Assembly: GCF_900129505.1 (NCBI RefSeq)
Contig: NZ_LT670818.1
Span: forward strand, 3,100,001-3,164,000
Direction of reading: 5' to 3'
Source: Bradyrhizobium erythrophlei
Lineage (GTDB): Bacteria; Pseudomonadota; Alphaproteobacteria; Rhizobiales; Xanthobacteraceae
DNA: 64,000 nucleotides
Shown here: piece by piece, positions 8,762 to 17,335 of the stretch
Position numbering within the stretch: the first letter of the stretch is position 1
Layout of the letters: each line of letters opens with the position of its first letter
Notes under the pieces: model-generated
The model's database searches: none
Seen by the model: only the letters and a program-made list of their open reading frames with translations
What the model was told of the DNA's origin: nothing
Translations under genes and position numbers: made by a program

Positions 8762-9578
8762 TCAACCGGTCGACGCAACACAGGCGTTAAATCTCTCTGC
8801 TGGGGTTTCGAATTGCAAGGTCTCACGTGGTCGTTCGTTCAGCTGACGAGCCACTTTGTTCAGATGGGCTTGCGAATGCACCGACAAGTCGGTGCCCTTT
8901 GGAAAGTACTGTCTCAGCAGGCCATTGGTGTTCTCGTTCGACCCGCGCTGCCACGGGCTTTGCGGATCGCAAAAATAGACGTCGATTTTGGTCGCCAACG
9001 TGAAGCGACGATGATCCGTAAGTTCCTTGCCCCGGTCCCAGGTCAGGGATTTATATAGCTCCTTTGGTAGCTTCTTCGCCTGCTTGATGAGCGCGGTGAC
9101 GACCGTTCGAGTTGTCCTTGCCTGCCACCTTGGCCAACATCACGTAACGGGCATGACGCTCGACCAAGGTCGCGATGTAGGTATTGTTCGGCCCGGACAG
9201 GAGATCGCCCTCCCAATGGCCGGGCACCGCCCGATCTTCAACCGCCGCCGGTCGCTGACGGATTGAGACGATATCCTTGATATGCCCCCGTCTATCGCCG
9301 TTCGGGTCAACCGGTCTGGAGCGACGCATCGAGCGCTTCGATCGAAGATGGCTAAGCAGCTCTTTCTTAAGCACGCCGCGCGCTTGGACAAACAGGCTGC
9401 GATAGATGGTCTCGTGTGACACCTGATTACATTCTTCTTCAGGATGCGTTCTCTTCAGCCAGCCGGCTATCTGCTCGGGTGACCAATCCAATCTCAGCTT
9501 CCCCGCCACTGCCTGTCTTAGCCGTCGATTGTTCGCCAATTTACAATACTTTGGACGACGAGCTCGCGAGGGTGGCAT
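8762..9578 (-). pseudogene. IS30-family transposase, frameshifted and N-terminally truncated
   Basis: Two minus-strand frames (9578-9051 and 8998-8762) together give an IS30 transposase core. The upstream part carries SPEQIAGWLKRT, VSHETIYRSLF and GHWEGDLLSG with the first catalytic Asp. The downstream part carries VYFCDPQSPWQRGSNENTNG with the catalytic Glu, and ends ERFNACVASTG. The reading frame is lost near 9110-9125 (after KVAGKD). The N-terminal helix-turn-helix region upstream of 9578 is missing or out of frame. This is a dead element; outer ends and target duplication are not discernible. Confidence 0.85.
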
Positions 9579-9928
9579 GTGGGGACCCGGTCAAAAGACC
9601 GACCGTCTCTACCACAGCGAGCGCGAGTCGGCATCAAAAAGGCGGGACCAGTACCATCGCGCTTATCCAGAAAAGTGCAGTTAGCGATTCCGGCTGGGAC
9701 TCGAACCAAGCCCTTCTTTAACTCAGTTGCACAGGTCAATCCGATCACTCACAAGTTTCGTTTTGGGCCGACCGCGTAGGAAGGCCGCTGGTGCGTTTAT
9801 TTTCGATGGATGGTGCAAAGTGAGGGCACCATTGGGAGCCGGGTAGCCTGTTTTTCCGGCTCGCTGTCGGACCTCTCCGGGTTGGCCAGCGACTTGCCAT
9901 CAACATTTTTCTGAGCAGCGGCGTGGAG
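9579..9928. other. Intergenic region without a recognisable gene
   Basis: About 350 bases between the IS30 remnant and the next gene. Frames exist on both strands, but none has a ribosome site or a family I recognise. Confidence 0.35.
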
Positions 9929-10144
9929 CTAGTCCAGCGTATCGTCACTGCCTCCCCATCCCATCCGTGCGGCATGGGCCTCGATTTCCTCACGCACCGC
10001 GGTCAAAGCTGTCTGAAGGGCAGCGAGTTCGTGTAGCGCATCGGCAGAGAATTCGCCTCCCGTCTCAGCCAGCGCTTTGACAGCCTTGTGACGCGCAGCC
10101 AGAAGATTAGTTCTAAGCGTATCCACTGGGCGAGAATTTGTCAT
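9929..10144 (-). CDS. Small hypothetical protein
   Basis: A 71-residue Ala/Glu-rich, probably helical protein (MTNSRPVDTLRTNLLAARHK at the start, ending WGGSDDTLD). The preferred start at 10144 has GGAG 7 bases upstream; the frame stays open a further 28 codons upstream without a better ribosome site. No domain is recognised. Codon use fits the host. Confidence 0.55.
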   Translation of the reverse strand: MTNSRPVDTLRTNLLAARHKAVKALAETGGEFSADALHELAALQTALTAVREEIEAHAARMGWGGSDDTLD

Positions 10145-10331
10145 GGCAGTCTCCATTTTCGTGTATTGATCCATCAAGTACGACAACATCGTCCTTTCAC
10201 TCAAGTCCCCCGCTGAACCGTTTGACAAGCAACCCGCCTACCGTGCCGCCCCGGCATTTGACCGGGTGCTACGGTAGCGCCGGATTGGCCCCGGTCATTG
10301 AGCGACCCGCGTCGAATGGTGACTGGCAAGA

Positions 10332-10496
10332 TCAAAGCCGGCCCATCAGCAGCAATACAACGAGAATGATCAGGATGACACCGACGATTCCGATCCCACC
10401 GCGACCGTAGCCGTAGCCGTAGCCGCCGAAGCGGCCACTGAAGCCACCAAGCAGGAAGATGACGAGGATAATGACGAGTATAAGTCCGAGCGACAT
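10332..10496 (-). CDS. DUF3309-type tiny membrane protein
   Basis: This 54-residue gene is easily missed. The product starts MSLGLILVIILVIFLLGGFS, continues through a Gly/Tyr-rich turn (GGYGYGYGRGG) and ends with a second hydrophobic helix and GRL. This two-helix hairpin with a glycine-rich loop is the DUF3309 pattern common in alphaproteobacteria. AGGAG lies 8 bases before the ATG (minus strand). Its role is unknown; it should insert in the inner membrane. Confidence 0.8.
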   Translation of the reverse strand: MSLGLILVIILVIFLLGGFSGRFGGYGYGYGRGGIGIVGVILIILVVLLLMGRL

Positions 10497-10792
10497 TGGT
10501 GTGGGCTCCTTTGTTTGCGGCGTGCAAAGGCGAGTAAATCGCGAATCGCATTAACTGCCGGAGCCCTCAACTTCTTGTTCTTGAGGAGCGCGCATCGATG
10601 ATGATTTCGTTCGGAGCCCGGCGGAAATGGTGATGCCGGTTATTGAAGCCAGTCTGCGGCTACGGTCGCTCGAGTTGGTGGTCAAAATTGCTCACTTTCA
10701 AAACAATTATAATGAATCAGGAGCACGCCCAAGGAACCTTATCGGCTGACTCTATTTGCTCCCTTGTCCAATACGGACAGGAGGTAAACACC

Positions 10793-11044
10793 ATGAAGAG
10801 CATTCTTTTAGCGACGGTTGCTATTCTTGCATTCGCTGCACCTTCATTCGCGGCTGAACCGGACAAAACTGTCGGTCAGGCACCACCATCATCGTTCTAC
10901 CTGGCGCAGGATACCGCGACGATGAAATGTGAAGTTGTCAATGTCCAGCCTGCCGCTGGTGGCAGCATGAAGGCCATCGGTACGGCACATCCGACAAAGG
11001 CATCAGCGGAAACAGCTTTGAAGGCTGACAAAACTTGCAAGTAA
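10793..11044 (+). CDS. Small periplasmic protein
   Basis: The 83-residue product has a signal peptide (MKSILLATVAILAFAAPSFA, residues 1-20) and a mature part of about 63 residues containing two cysteines (MKCEVV and DKTCK), which could form a disulfide. ACAGGAGG stands just before ATG 10793. No known domain. The 3' end of the gene, together with about 70 bases downstream, is duplicated in degenerate form at 22968-23105. A GC stem with a long loop follows at 11066-11116. Confidence 0.75.
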   Translation: MKSILLATVAILAFAAPSFAAEPDKTVGQAPPSSFYLAQDTATMKCEVVNVQPAAGGSMKAIGTAHPTKASAETALKADKTCK

Positions 11045-11065
11045 TGAAGTGACGGCGCGAGTACA

Positions 11066-11116
11066 GGGGCGGGTCTATTGGTTCGGCTCGGAATCCCGAA
11101 ACTACTGACCCGCCCC
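11066..11116. repeat. Long-loop inverted repeat after the periplasmic-protein gene
   Basis: GGGGCGGGTC (11066-11075) and GACCCGCCCC (11107-11116) are perfectly complementary across a 31-base spacer. The same structure, with one G-T pair, is kept in the degenerate copy at 23059-23099, where the spacer sequence has diverged, which suggests that the pairing itself mattered. There is no T-tract, so a classical terminator is uncertain. Confidence 0.5.
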
Positions 11117-11682
11117 GCCTACTATGTTGCCAAGACCCGGCCCGCCGATCTGGCGCTGGGCAATCCGGCAGGCGGCGCTGGCCGCGCCGCGCGGGTTGCG
11201 GGCATGGGCGGCCCGCTAATGATCGCCACGGAGTTGCCGTCGCCCGCCGCCGATGATGGTTTGGGGGGCGCGCTAACCGTGTCTCGGGGTAAACAGATCT
11301 GCTGGAAAGCCAGCTCGCGCAGGTAGTCACGATCCGTGGGCTCGTCGGCGTCCGATATTTCCGTAGAGCGCATAGCATCTCGAACTTGCTCCTGACGCAA
11401 GCGAGCCACCTGGGAGCGATCCGAATGGCTCGTAGCGTCGATCCCCCGTTGTGCCAAGACATAACCAAGCCTTGCGTTGCCTTGCCTGCCTTGCGACACG
11501 ATCCGTCGCCTGGCAGCACGGCTTTGACGCGCTGCCTCCAACGTTCTTTACGTAACTCCCAACGCTACACAATGCACGTCAGAGGCGGTGCATTAAGCAG
11601 CCGCTCCAACGGAGCGGCACAACGGCCTAATCGACGGCAGCCGATTTTTGCAACAAATCTGTCACAAACGGAAATGGGCAGC
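11117..11682. other. Intergenic region without a confident gene
   Basis: Overlapping frames occur on both strands (the longest on the minus strand, about 11122-11541, with a TTG start), but none has a convincing ribosome site or family. The region lies between a duplicated 3' end and a substrate-binding-protein scrap, so rearranged DNA is likely. Confidence 0.35.
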
Positions 11683-11735
11683 TCATTCGATCATCTCGTC
11701 AGCGCGGGCAAGCAGCGTCGACGGAATTTCAAGGC
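11683..11735 (-). pseudogene. Second C-terminal scrap of an ABC substrate-binding protein
   Basis: The minus strand ends GLEIPSTLLARADEMIE followed by a stop, matching the same protein tail as 7961-8033 but in the opposite orientation and only about 17 codons long. Upstream sequence shows no further similarity. It is gene debris, not a gene. Confidence 0.6.
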
Positions 11736-11857
11736 CGAGCAAAAGATCGCAACCCCGGTTAACTGGAAACATGGCGAGGACGCGATCATCGCCGGATCGG
11801 CGACGGACGAGGACGTCCCGAGTAGTGAGACTTTTGTTCCGCCTACTTTGAGACGAC

Positions 11858-11897
11858 AAAACACAAGCGGCCTCCCCGAGGAAGGCCGCCTGTGTTT
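11858..11897 (-). terminator. Intrinsic terminator for the Asp/Arg-rich protein gene
   Basis: AAACACA-AGCGGCCT and AGGCCGCC-TGTGTTT form a strong stem with a short CCCCGAGG-type loop. On the minus strand the stem ends in TTGTGTTTTG, a U-rich tail. It lies 13 bases beyond the stop codon of the minus-strand gene at 11910. Confidence 0.8.
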
Positions 11898-11909
11898 CGC
11901 AATTATTGA

Positions 11910-12170
11910 TCAATCGCGGTCGATAACAACCGGGCGACGGTCGTGGTCTCTGTCTGGGTCGTGGTCACGGTCCTTCCTAATGATAACCGTTTCGTCACGA
12001 TCCCGGCGGTCCCGATCCCGAAAGTGTTCACGGTCACGATCGCGATCACCATGACCTTCACCCACGGTCACGCCATGAGGACCTACACCGATTCCGAATT
12101 CTTCCGCTCCAGCAGGAATTGCGCTGCAAATACCCACCACGGCGGCTACTGCTACTGCGTACTTAATCAT
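11910..12170 (-). CDS. Small exported Asp/Arg-rich protein
   Basis: The 86-residue product has a signal peptide (residues 1-22, ending PAGA). A short hydrophobic part (EEFGIGVGPHGVTVGEG) is followed by a highly charged tail made of repeated D-R-D-R/D-H-D units to the C-terminus. It is probably periplasmic and intrinsically disordered. Similar proteins are widespread in Bradyrhizobium with no known role. The upstream minus-strand sequence has AGGAGCACGCA before the ATG. It is followed by a clear terminator. Confidence 0.75.
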   Translation of the reverse strand: MIKYAVAVAAVVGICSAIPAGAEEFGIGVGPHGVTVGEGHGDRDRDREHFRDRDRRDRDETVIIRKDRDHDPDRDHDRRPVVIDRD

Positions 12171-12755
12171 TGCGTGCTCCTATAAATGTGAAACTCTGGA
12201 GTCAATCCCTTGCTAGGACGAATGTTCCGGTTAGCGCCGAAGCAGTGAGGTCGCTCAATTGCCAATACCGTTCAGCAAGAGCACCTACTACGAAATGTGA
12301 TTTTGTATAAAATTGACCACCTTTCGCGGCCGCCGCGCCCGCAAATTGCAACTTGCGGAAAACCTCCGGATCACAGCTTTGTTTGCATTCTGCAAACGTG
12401 TCTCGTCCTATTGAGAACGGCGGGGCCAACGTCTGGGAAGAGGACCCGCGAGAGGCGATAGTTAAACGGCAGCCTGGTCAAACCAGCTCACTTAGTTTGC
12501 GCGAATTGGTCACAAACTGACTCGCGTGTGTGGGACCTTTTCATCGCACCAAGCATTTGGTGACTGCAGCATTTCGCGGCTCAAATTCGGCGAATTCGGT
12601 CAAATCCTCGAATGTGAGCAATATCGACCAGCGTCTCACACTGCAAAGACGCAAAGTGCATAATCGGCATACTGCTACGATCTCCGCACCGTTCCGGCAT
12701 TCATTGGTGACAGAGAGTTCGGTCGTGTACCTGCCAGATTTTAGGAGAGGCATCT
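12171..12755. other. Intergenic region with copy A of a dispersed repeat
   Basis: No confident gene. A minus-strand frame at 12202-12429 lacks a good ribosome site. The right part (12614-12736) is copy A of a roughly 110-base repeat that also occurs at 18188 and 21837. Confidence 0.4.
12614..12736 (+). repeat. Dispersed ~110-base repeat, copy A
   Basis: The copy begins GTGAGCAATAT and contains TCCGCACCG and TTGGTGACAGAGAGTTCGGT. It is related to copies B (18188-18292) and C (21837-21945), each in the same orientation and upstream of a plus-strand gene (12756, 18265 and 22053). The middle is the least conserved part. Confidence 0.6.
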
Positions 12756-12995
12756 GTGCCCGATCCACAAACGCCCGCTTTATCGCTTCCCATGGCGGCG
12801 CGGCCTCGTTGTCCCAAATGCCAGTCGCGCATGGAGATCCACCATATCACCTCAGCACGCTCCGGGTTCGAGCACTGGACCGTGCGGTGTAAGTGCGGCC
12901 TTATCCATGAGGTGCAGGTAAACGCCGACCCGATGAAGTCCGATGCTATCGGTTGGGAGCGCAGCGACCTGAGACCGCCTCCGCAAGGACGATGA
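12756..12995 (+). CDS. Small zinc-ribbon-like protein
   Basis: The 79-residue product carries CPKC (residues 19-22) and CKCG (about 45-48), a four-cysteine zinc-ribbon arrangement similar to those found in DNA- or RNA-binding small proteins. It starts at GTG 12756 behind AGGAGAGG. The next gene starts 2 bases after its stop codon, so the two were one operon. No enzyme motif is present; nucleic-acid or protein binding is an inference. Confidence 0.7.
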   Translation: MPDPQTPALSLPMAARPRCPKCQSRMEIHHITSARSGFEHWTVRCKCGLIHEVQVNADPMKSDAIGWERSDLRPPPQGR

Positions 12996-12996
12996 C

Positions 12997-13192
12997 ATGA
13001 AACCATTGACGCCCATCGATCTCGATGACCACGATTGGGATGGCCGAGCATCCGAGGCTCTGGGGCAGGCCAAAAAGTTGCCGCCCGGGATTGAAGAGAT
13101 CCGAAGCCCTCAGAAAAGCCGGACAACTTCGCATTGCCGCAGACATGAACAATTGGCTGATGGCGAAAGAGCCTGCGGCTGGATGCAGGTAG
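12997..13192 (+). pseudogene. Frameshifted small gene following the zinc-ribbon gene
   Basis: From ATG 12997 the frame reads MKPLTPIDLDDHDWDGRASE and LGQAKKLPPGIE. The family-like continuation ALRKAGQLRIAADMNNWL, ending GCR and a stop at 13192, is found in a different frame from about 13100 on. A 1-nt indel near 13098-13105 is the simplest explanation. Without the shift, a 67-residue product with an unrelated tail would be made. No function is known. Confidence 0.6.
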
Positions 13193-13287
13193 CTGGCTGA
13201 CGGGCAATCGATACCCGCAGGATTGCAAAGTTTGAAGGGCCTTTCAGAATAGCTGGTTCTCTAGACCAGCGCCGAAATGGATGCAGG

Positions 13288-13677
13288 ATGTCCGAGGTCG
13301 AACGACTACGCGATCAAGTCGAGAAGTGCCGCCAGCTTGCGCTTGTGTCGAAGCTCGTGCCCTATGGGGCCGATCAGACCGTTTACCTCGTTGTGAACAG
13401 CTTTAGCGCAAGTGGCACCGTCTACCGCGAAACCGAGGTCGAGCGGACGGACTTCGAAACCATCATCGCCGATTGCTTAACCGGCCAATTCAATGATCCA
13501 GTCCGCGTTATCGCCTTCAACACGCTTGAGCATTGGTCGGACGATGTTTCGGAAGCGATTGCCATCGAAATCCAAACACTATGCGATATCGAAGGGGTTT
13601 CCGTGCCTGAGCATGTCAGCGACTTCGTGGACCGCCACATAGACCCGGTTCGCCAACTCACGCTGAGGCTCGCTTGA
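13288..13677 (+). CDS. Hypothetical protein
   Basis: A 129-residue acidic, soluble protein without signal peptide or membrane segment, starting ATG 13288 (GGATGCAGG upstream). Residues 15-50 are beta-rich by composition and the C-terminal half is helical. I do not recognise a family. Codon use is normal for the host, supporting a real gene. Confidence 0.6.
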   Translation: MSEVERLRDQVEKCRQLALVSKLVPYGADQTVYLVVNSFSASGTVYRETEVERTDFETIIADCLTGQFNDPVRVIAFNTLEHWSDDVSEAIAIEIQTLCDIEGVSVPEHVSDFVDRHIDPVRQLTLRLA

Positions 13678-14098
13678 GACTTGGGATACTCCCCGGCCAA
13701 AGCCCGCCGGCGGGCGGTATCAAAGCCGAAGAATGACGCCCTGCCTTACGTTGGCGCGCGCAATTCGCTCTAGAGCCAGCCTGCCGTTTGAGAGGATTTC
13801 ATCCGAGGATCTTGCCCCCTCTTGCAGTTCTGTCAAATACGCCATTTCCATCCCGTCGCCGCCATTAGGCGAACATCTCGGCACCGGCCTCGGTGAAGGA
13901 TTCGTGCCGCCACAGCTGGCCCTTGGCGCTGGCGACGTCAAGACCGGCCTTGTATTTCGTCGGGGCTGCCGCCGGCCTTCAGGAATGGGCGATAGATCAG
14001 TTCGATAATAGTAAAGAACATGCTCAGAGTGCGAAGCAGCAGACCGCCAACCAACATCAAGCTCACTCAAAGAGCCAGCAACAGAAGTAATTGAATAC
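13678..14098. other. Intergenic region without a confident gene
   Basis: Frames on both strands lack starts with ribosome sites. The plus strand near 13960-14090 reads EWAIDQFDNSKEHAQSAKQQ, a hydrophilic Gln-rich peptide that could be the 3' end of a lost gene. Confidence 0.35.
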
Positions 14099-14125
14099 AA
14101 GGGCCGGCTAGATCAACCGGCCCTT
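14099..14125 (-). terminator. Hairpin terminator of the small hydrophilic-protein gene
   Basis: AAGGGCCGG (14099-14107) pairs perfectly with CCGGCCCTT (14117-14125) around a 9-base loop. It overlaps the stop codon of the minus-strand gene at 14124. The downstream T content is low (TTGTATT). Confidence 0.65.
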
Positions 14126-14318
14126 ACTTTACCCGCCGTCCCTTAAAAAATCCGGCGTTGGTCGTGTTTTGTTTGATGTTGGCGGTCTCACCCTGTTCTG
14201 CAGTGTTCACTTCACCTTTAACCTTTGCCGCGTCCTTGTTAACGTCAGTATGATCCCCTGTTCCTTTAGGACTGCGATTAGCAGGCGGTACGGGCGGCAT
14301 TTCGTTGTGGCGCGACAT
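14124..14318 (-). CDS. Small hydrophilic protein
   Basis: A 64-residue, highly charged, probably disordered protein (MSRHNEMPPVPPANRSPKGT at the start, ending KGRRVK). AAGGAT precedes the ATG on the minus strand. Similar short proteins are frequent in Bradyrhizobium; no role is known. It lies 51 bases downstream of the next minus-strand gene and could be cotranscribed with it. Confidence 0.6.
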   Translation of the reverse strand: MSRHNEMPPVPPANRSPKGTGDHTDVNKDAAKVKGEVNTAEQGETANIKQNTTNAGFFKGRRVK

Positions 14319-14369
14319 TGTTATATCCTTTGCTCAAATTGAAAGGCCTGTAGTACCGGCCCTTTCGAG

Positions 14370-14642
14370 TTACTTTTTCTTCGACTTCATCATTCCCATC
14401 TTCATGGCCTTGTTCATGTGATCTTGACATCCGGGCATATCTTTTTGCGACATCGAGGATTTTGCAGAAGTCATTTCCTGCATGCCCATCGTTTTATTCT
14501 CACCATCCGGCATCTTCATGAGCATGGCGTCTGCCTTATCCATGTTCTTTTGATTGCAGGACGCCATCTTCATCGCTGACGCGGGAGCAGCAGCGAACAT
14601 AAGTGCGGCTACAGCCGCAGCACTAACCACCTTGGAAATCAT
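14370..14642 (-). CDS. Exported Met/Lys-rich small protein
   Basis: From ATG 14642 (GGAGG 8 bases upstream on the minus strand) the product is 90 residues: a signal peptide ending APASA (about residue 23), then a mature part very rich in Met, Lys and Asp with two cysteines (ASCNQK and PGCQDH). A longer reading from 14657 adds five residues and is less likely. Met-rich exported proteins can bind copper or silver ions, but that is only a possibility here. Confidence 0.7.
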   Translation of the reverse strand: MISKVVSAAAVAALMFAAAPASAMKMASCNQKNMDKADAMLMKMPDGENKTMGMQEMTSAKSSMSQKDMPGCQDHMNKAMKMGMMKSKKK

Positions 14643-15171
14643 TCTTTCGTCCTCCACATCGGCCTGATTGCCGACAACGAAGAACTTTCCTAATCGGCCA
14701 AAGTTCCTCCAAAGAACTCGGGCGTACCGAAATGAAGCGGGCGGCCAACGCGCTGAAAGCGACAGTTTAATGCGAGCGTCACAACGGGCTCATCGGGCCC
14801 ATCGCCGAACTTTCGCAACACGGATGCATCGCGGAAATCGCCGGTCGCTGGATCACCGGTGCGACTGAGCGCGACGGCACCACCTAAACCGCATCTCGTG
14901 CCCAGAGCCATAGCCCTCATTGGATACGGCGACATCTGCTGCCATAGGCCAAGCTGAGCATTGTGGCCCTGCCGTGAAGAGGGAAACGACTTCGACCACG
15001 CTTCACGCGATGCAATCTCGTTCCAACGTTACTTAGTGAACCGACGGCGAGGCTCGTCGTCGATTAACTTTGCCGCATTGCCATCTTGGAAGATACTTGC
15101 GATCAGCCCGGCTGCGATGCCGGGCTTTTCGTTTCCACGGCGGTTCGCAGCCCAGCATCCGGCCGCTTCCG
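14643..15171. other. Intergenic region without a confident gene
   Basis: A minus-strand frame at 14690-14935 has protein-like composition but no good ribosome site and no family. Nothing else is seen. Confidence 0.35.
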
Positions 15172-15379
15172 TCAGCCGCCGCCACTGTCGTCGTCATCGA
15201 TCGGATCGCGCAGCCGCTTCATGGTGAACTCGATATTTGGCCGATTGCAGGTTGCGCCAGTTCTCGATCTCGGTTTGGTATCTTTCCTTCGGGAAGCGCT
15301 CGAAGTATTCCGCGGCCAGTTTTCTAGCGGCCGAGCGTTCCTTGGTGAACTTCTCACAGATGAAGGGGTCTTTCGGCAT
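15172..15379 (-). pseudogene. Small hypothetical gene with a frameshift
   Basis: From ATG 15379 the minus strand reads MPKDPFICEKFTKERSAARK and on through EYFERFPKERYQTEIENWRN. The conserved-looking end NIEFTMKRLRDPIDDDD lies in another frame and stops at 15172. An extra A in the AAA run near 15245 would explain the switch. As it stands the protein would end early with an unrelated tail. Function unknown. Confidence 0.55.
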
Positions 15380-15579
15380 TCCGTCTCTCTGCGCGTTTCA
15401 GCCCAGCGCATCTCGGGTTCGGCGGAATAGTCGCACACTCTCAATTCTGTCGCACCGCCCGCACCGATATTGAATGATGTCCATCAGCGTCGGGAGAGCT
15501 TTTCTCGATCTTCATCGCCTGAGGTGCGGTAGTTGCCTGGCATGCAACTAAACAGCAACAGCGATGCTGTCCTATTCCT

Positions 15580-15840
15580 TCAGCCCGGCCGCACGCCATC
15601 CGTCGACGGCAGGCCCAGCGTTTCTCTAAGGTGCGCAACTGAGCGCCGCCCGAGATTTGGTAAGCTCACCAACGTTTCGTCAAACGCCTCGCGAACCTCG
15701 CCGACGGTGTTTAGGCCGGCGGCCGTCAACACGTTCCGGATCCGCAACGGCAGTTCAACATTATCGAGCGGGGTATCGTCCGTCCGGTAGCTCGGGCGTT
15801 GGCTGGAGCCTAGTAGTACCGCACAGTGATTATGATTCAT
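15580..15840 (-). CDS. Stand-alone RNA polymerase alpha-CTD-like protein
   Basis: The 86-residue product (ATG 15840) contains a helix-hairpin-helix domain at about residues 24-80: VELPLRIRNVLTAAGLNTVG, then VSLPNLGRRSVAHLRETLGL. This is the pattern of the C-terminal domain of the RNA polymerase alpha subunit, which binds UP-element DNA and activators. The alpha N-terminal domain is absent. The 3' end of an IS630 transposase gene abuts and slightly overlaps its 5' end, so the insertion may have removed the native promoter or upstream codons. It could modulate transcription or be a remnant; the domain call is firm, the role is not. Confidence 0.65.
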   Translation of the reverse strand: MNHNHCAVLLGSSQRPSYRTDDTPLDNVELPLRIRNVLTAAGLNTVGEVREAFDETLVSLPNLGRRSVAHLRETLGLPSTDGVRPG

Positions 15841-16969
15841 TGGGCGAGGGCGTTTTAGAGCCTTCCGAGGGATAGGCACGGCCCATTTTGGCGCGGGCTT
15901 TCTCGGTTGTGAACATCCATTTGATGCGGGCGCGTGAAGCGTTGCGCTGCCGCTCCCAGGCGGCGATCTCGGATACGAGTTGTTGCCGGTTGTCGATGCG
16001 TCTGTCCAGACACTGACTGCGCAGCACGCCAATCTCGATCTCCACCATATTCAGCCAGCTGGCGTGCTTGGGGACGTAGTGGAACTCCAGCCGGCGCAAG
16101 ATGCGTCGCGCCTCGGCCGGCGGGAAGGCTTGGTAAAGCGCGCCGACTGAGTGGGTCGATAGATTGTCCAACACGACCCGGATGCGCTCTGCCTTTGGGA
16201 AGTGAACATTGGCGAGTTCGCGCATGCAGGCGGCGAAGTCGACCGCAGCGCGGCTGTCAGTGACTTTGACCTTGCGCCAGGGCCGGTGCACGTCGAGGAA
16301 GATGAACAGGTTGACCGTGCCATTGCGCTTGTACTCACAATCGTAGCGCTCAAGTTGGCCCGGCGCGGCTGGGATCGGCTGGCGGACTTCGCCGATGAGC
16401 TGGGTTGGGCTCTCGTCGAAGCAGACCACCGGGCGCTTCGAATCGGGCTGTTCGGCATAAAGGTCGAGCACATCCTCCATGCGGGCGACGTACTCGCCGT
16501 CGACCTGCGGAATGCACCACATGTCCTTGCGCCAGGGCTTGAGGTCGTTTTCAGCCAGGCGCCGGCGCACAGTCTCTCGGGAGATGTCGTCGTGCTCGGT
16601 GAGCCTGACCAACTCGCCCGCCAGGAGTTCCAGGGTCCAACGCGCCCGGCCTTTGGGTGGGCTCGAACAGGCCGTCGCAACCAGCAGGGCTTCCTCCTTC
16701 CCTGAGAGCTTGCGGGCCGCTCCGGGGCGCGGCTCCTCGCTCAGCGCCGCCTCCAGGTTGCCGAGCACGAAGCGGCGCTTGGTCCGGTAGATAGTCGAGC
16801 CGCTTGCGCCGACACCGGTGGCGATTGCTTCGTCGCTCGCGCCTGCATCGGCAGCCAGTAAAATCTGCGCTCGCTTGAGCTTGCGCGCGGCGTGCTTGCC
16901 GCCACTCAAAAGCGCTGTGAGTTCTGCCCGCTCGGTTTGGCTCAGTTCGACCCGATAGCGTACATTCAT
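15830..16969 (-). CDS. IS630-family transposase
   Basis: The 379-residue product starts at ATG 16969 behind GAGGAGG. It has an N-terminal HTH region (about 15-100, with ASDEAIATGVGASGSTIYR) and a DDE domain: VVCFDES (first Asp), VVLDNLSTHS (second Asp) and HASWLNMVEIEIGVL (Glu). The length is normal for full IS630 transposases, so this copy looks intact. A small winged-helix gene is divergently transcribed 25 bases away. Further upstream in-frame codons (to 17056) are not needed. Terminal repeats are not clear. Confidence 0.9.
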   Translation of the reverse strand: MNVRYRVELSQTERAELTALLSGGKHAARKLKRAQILLAADAGASDEAIATGVGASGSTIYRTKRRFVLGNLEAALSEEPRPGAARKLSGKEEALLVATACSSPPKGRARWTLELLAGELVRLTEHDDISRETVRRRLAENDLKPWRKDMWCIPQVDGEYVARMEDVLDLYAEQPDSKRPVVCFDESPTQLIGEVRQPIPAAPGQLERYDCEYKRNGTVNLFIFLDVHRPWRKVKVTDSRAAVDFAACMRELANVHFPKAERIRVVLDNLSTHSVGALYQAFPPAEARRILRRLEFHYVPKHASWLNMVEIEIGVLRSQCLDRRIDNRQQLVSEIAAWERQRNASRARIKWMFTTEKARAKMGRAYPSEGSKTPSPNES

Positions 16970-16994
16970 CCCTGCCTCCTCGCTCGTGTGAGGC

Positions 16995-17273
16995 TTGGAC
17001 GAACAGCTGAATCGGATGGCCGGCGTGAGTCCCGCTGCAAAAAACTTCACGCCCAAGCAAGGGCAGTATCTGGCGTTTATCCACCTCTACACGCGGCTGC
17101 ATCGCAGGCCGCCGGCGGAAGCCGACATGCAAGAATATTTTCGCGTCAGCCCACCATCCGTTCATCAGATGGTGCTGACGCTCGAACGGGCAGGTTTCAT
17201 CAGACGGCAGCCGAGGGTCGCCCGCAGTATCGAACTCCTCGTTGATCCTCAGCAGCTTCCCGAGCTACTTTGA
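16995..17273 (+). CDS. LexA-N-terminal-like winged-helix protein linked to the IS630 element
   Basis: The 92-residue protein resembles the LexA N-terminal DNA-binding domain: FTPKQGQYLAFIHLY, RRPPAEADMQEYFRVSPPSV, HQMVLTLERAGFIRR. It lacks the LexA protease domain. The frame opens at TTG 16995 (GAGG close upstream); ATG 17016 is an alternative start. It lies head to head with the IS630 transposase and shares the intergenic region, so it may repress or assist the transposase. That pairing is my inference. Confidence 0.65.
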   Translation: MDEQLNRMAGVSPAAKNFTPKQGQYLAFIHLYTRLHRRPPAEADMQEYFRVSPPSVHQMVLTLERAGFIRRQPRVARSIELLVDPQQLPELL

Positions 17274-17335
17274 TCCAGTATTCAACCCGTCAAATTCACC
17301 GTGCAGCGGTACTAGTCGGTTCGCTCATTTCCCCT

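Noticed and set aside
11122..12054. Overlapping long frames on both strands
   Set aside because: No good starts. The plus-strand frame runs antisense through the real Asp/Arg-rich gene and through a binding-protein scrap.
12202..12429. 75-residue minus-strand frame with TTG start
   Set aside because: Weak start, no ribosome site and no recognised family.
14690..14935. 81-residue minus-strand frame
   Set aside because: Protein-like composition but no ribosome site, no family and no conserved neighbour; left as undecided intergenic sequence.
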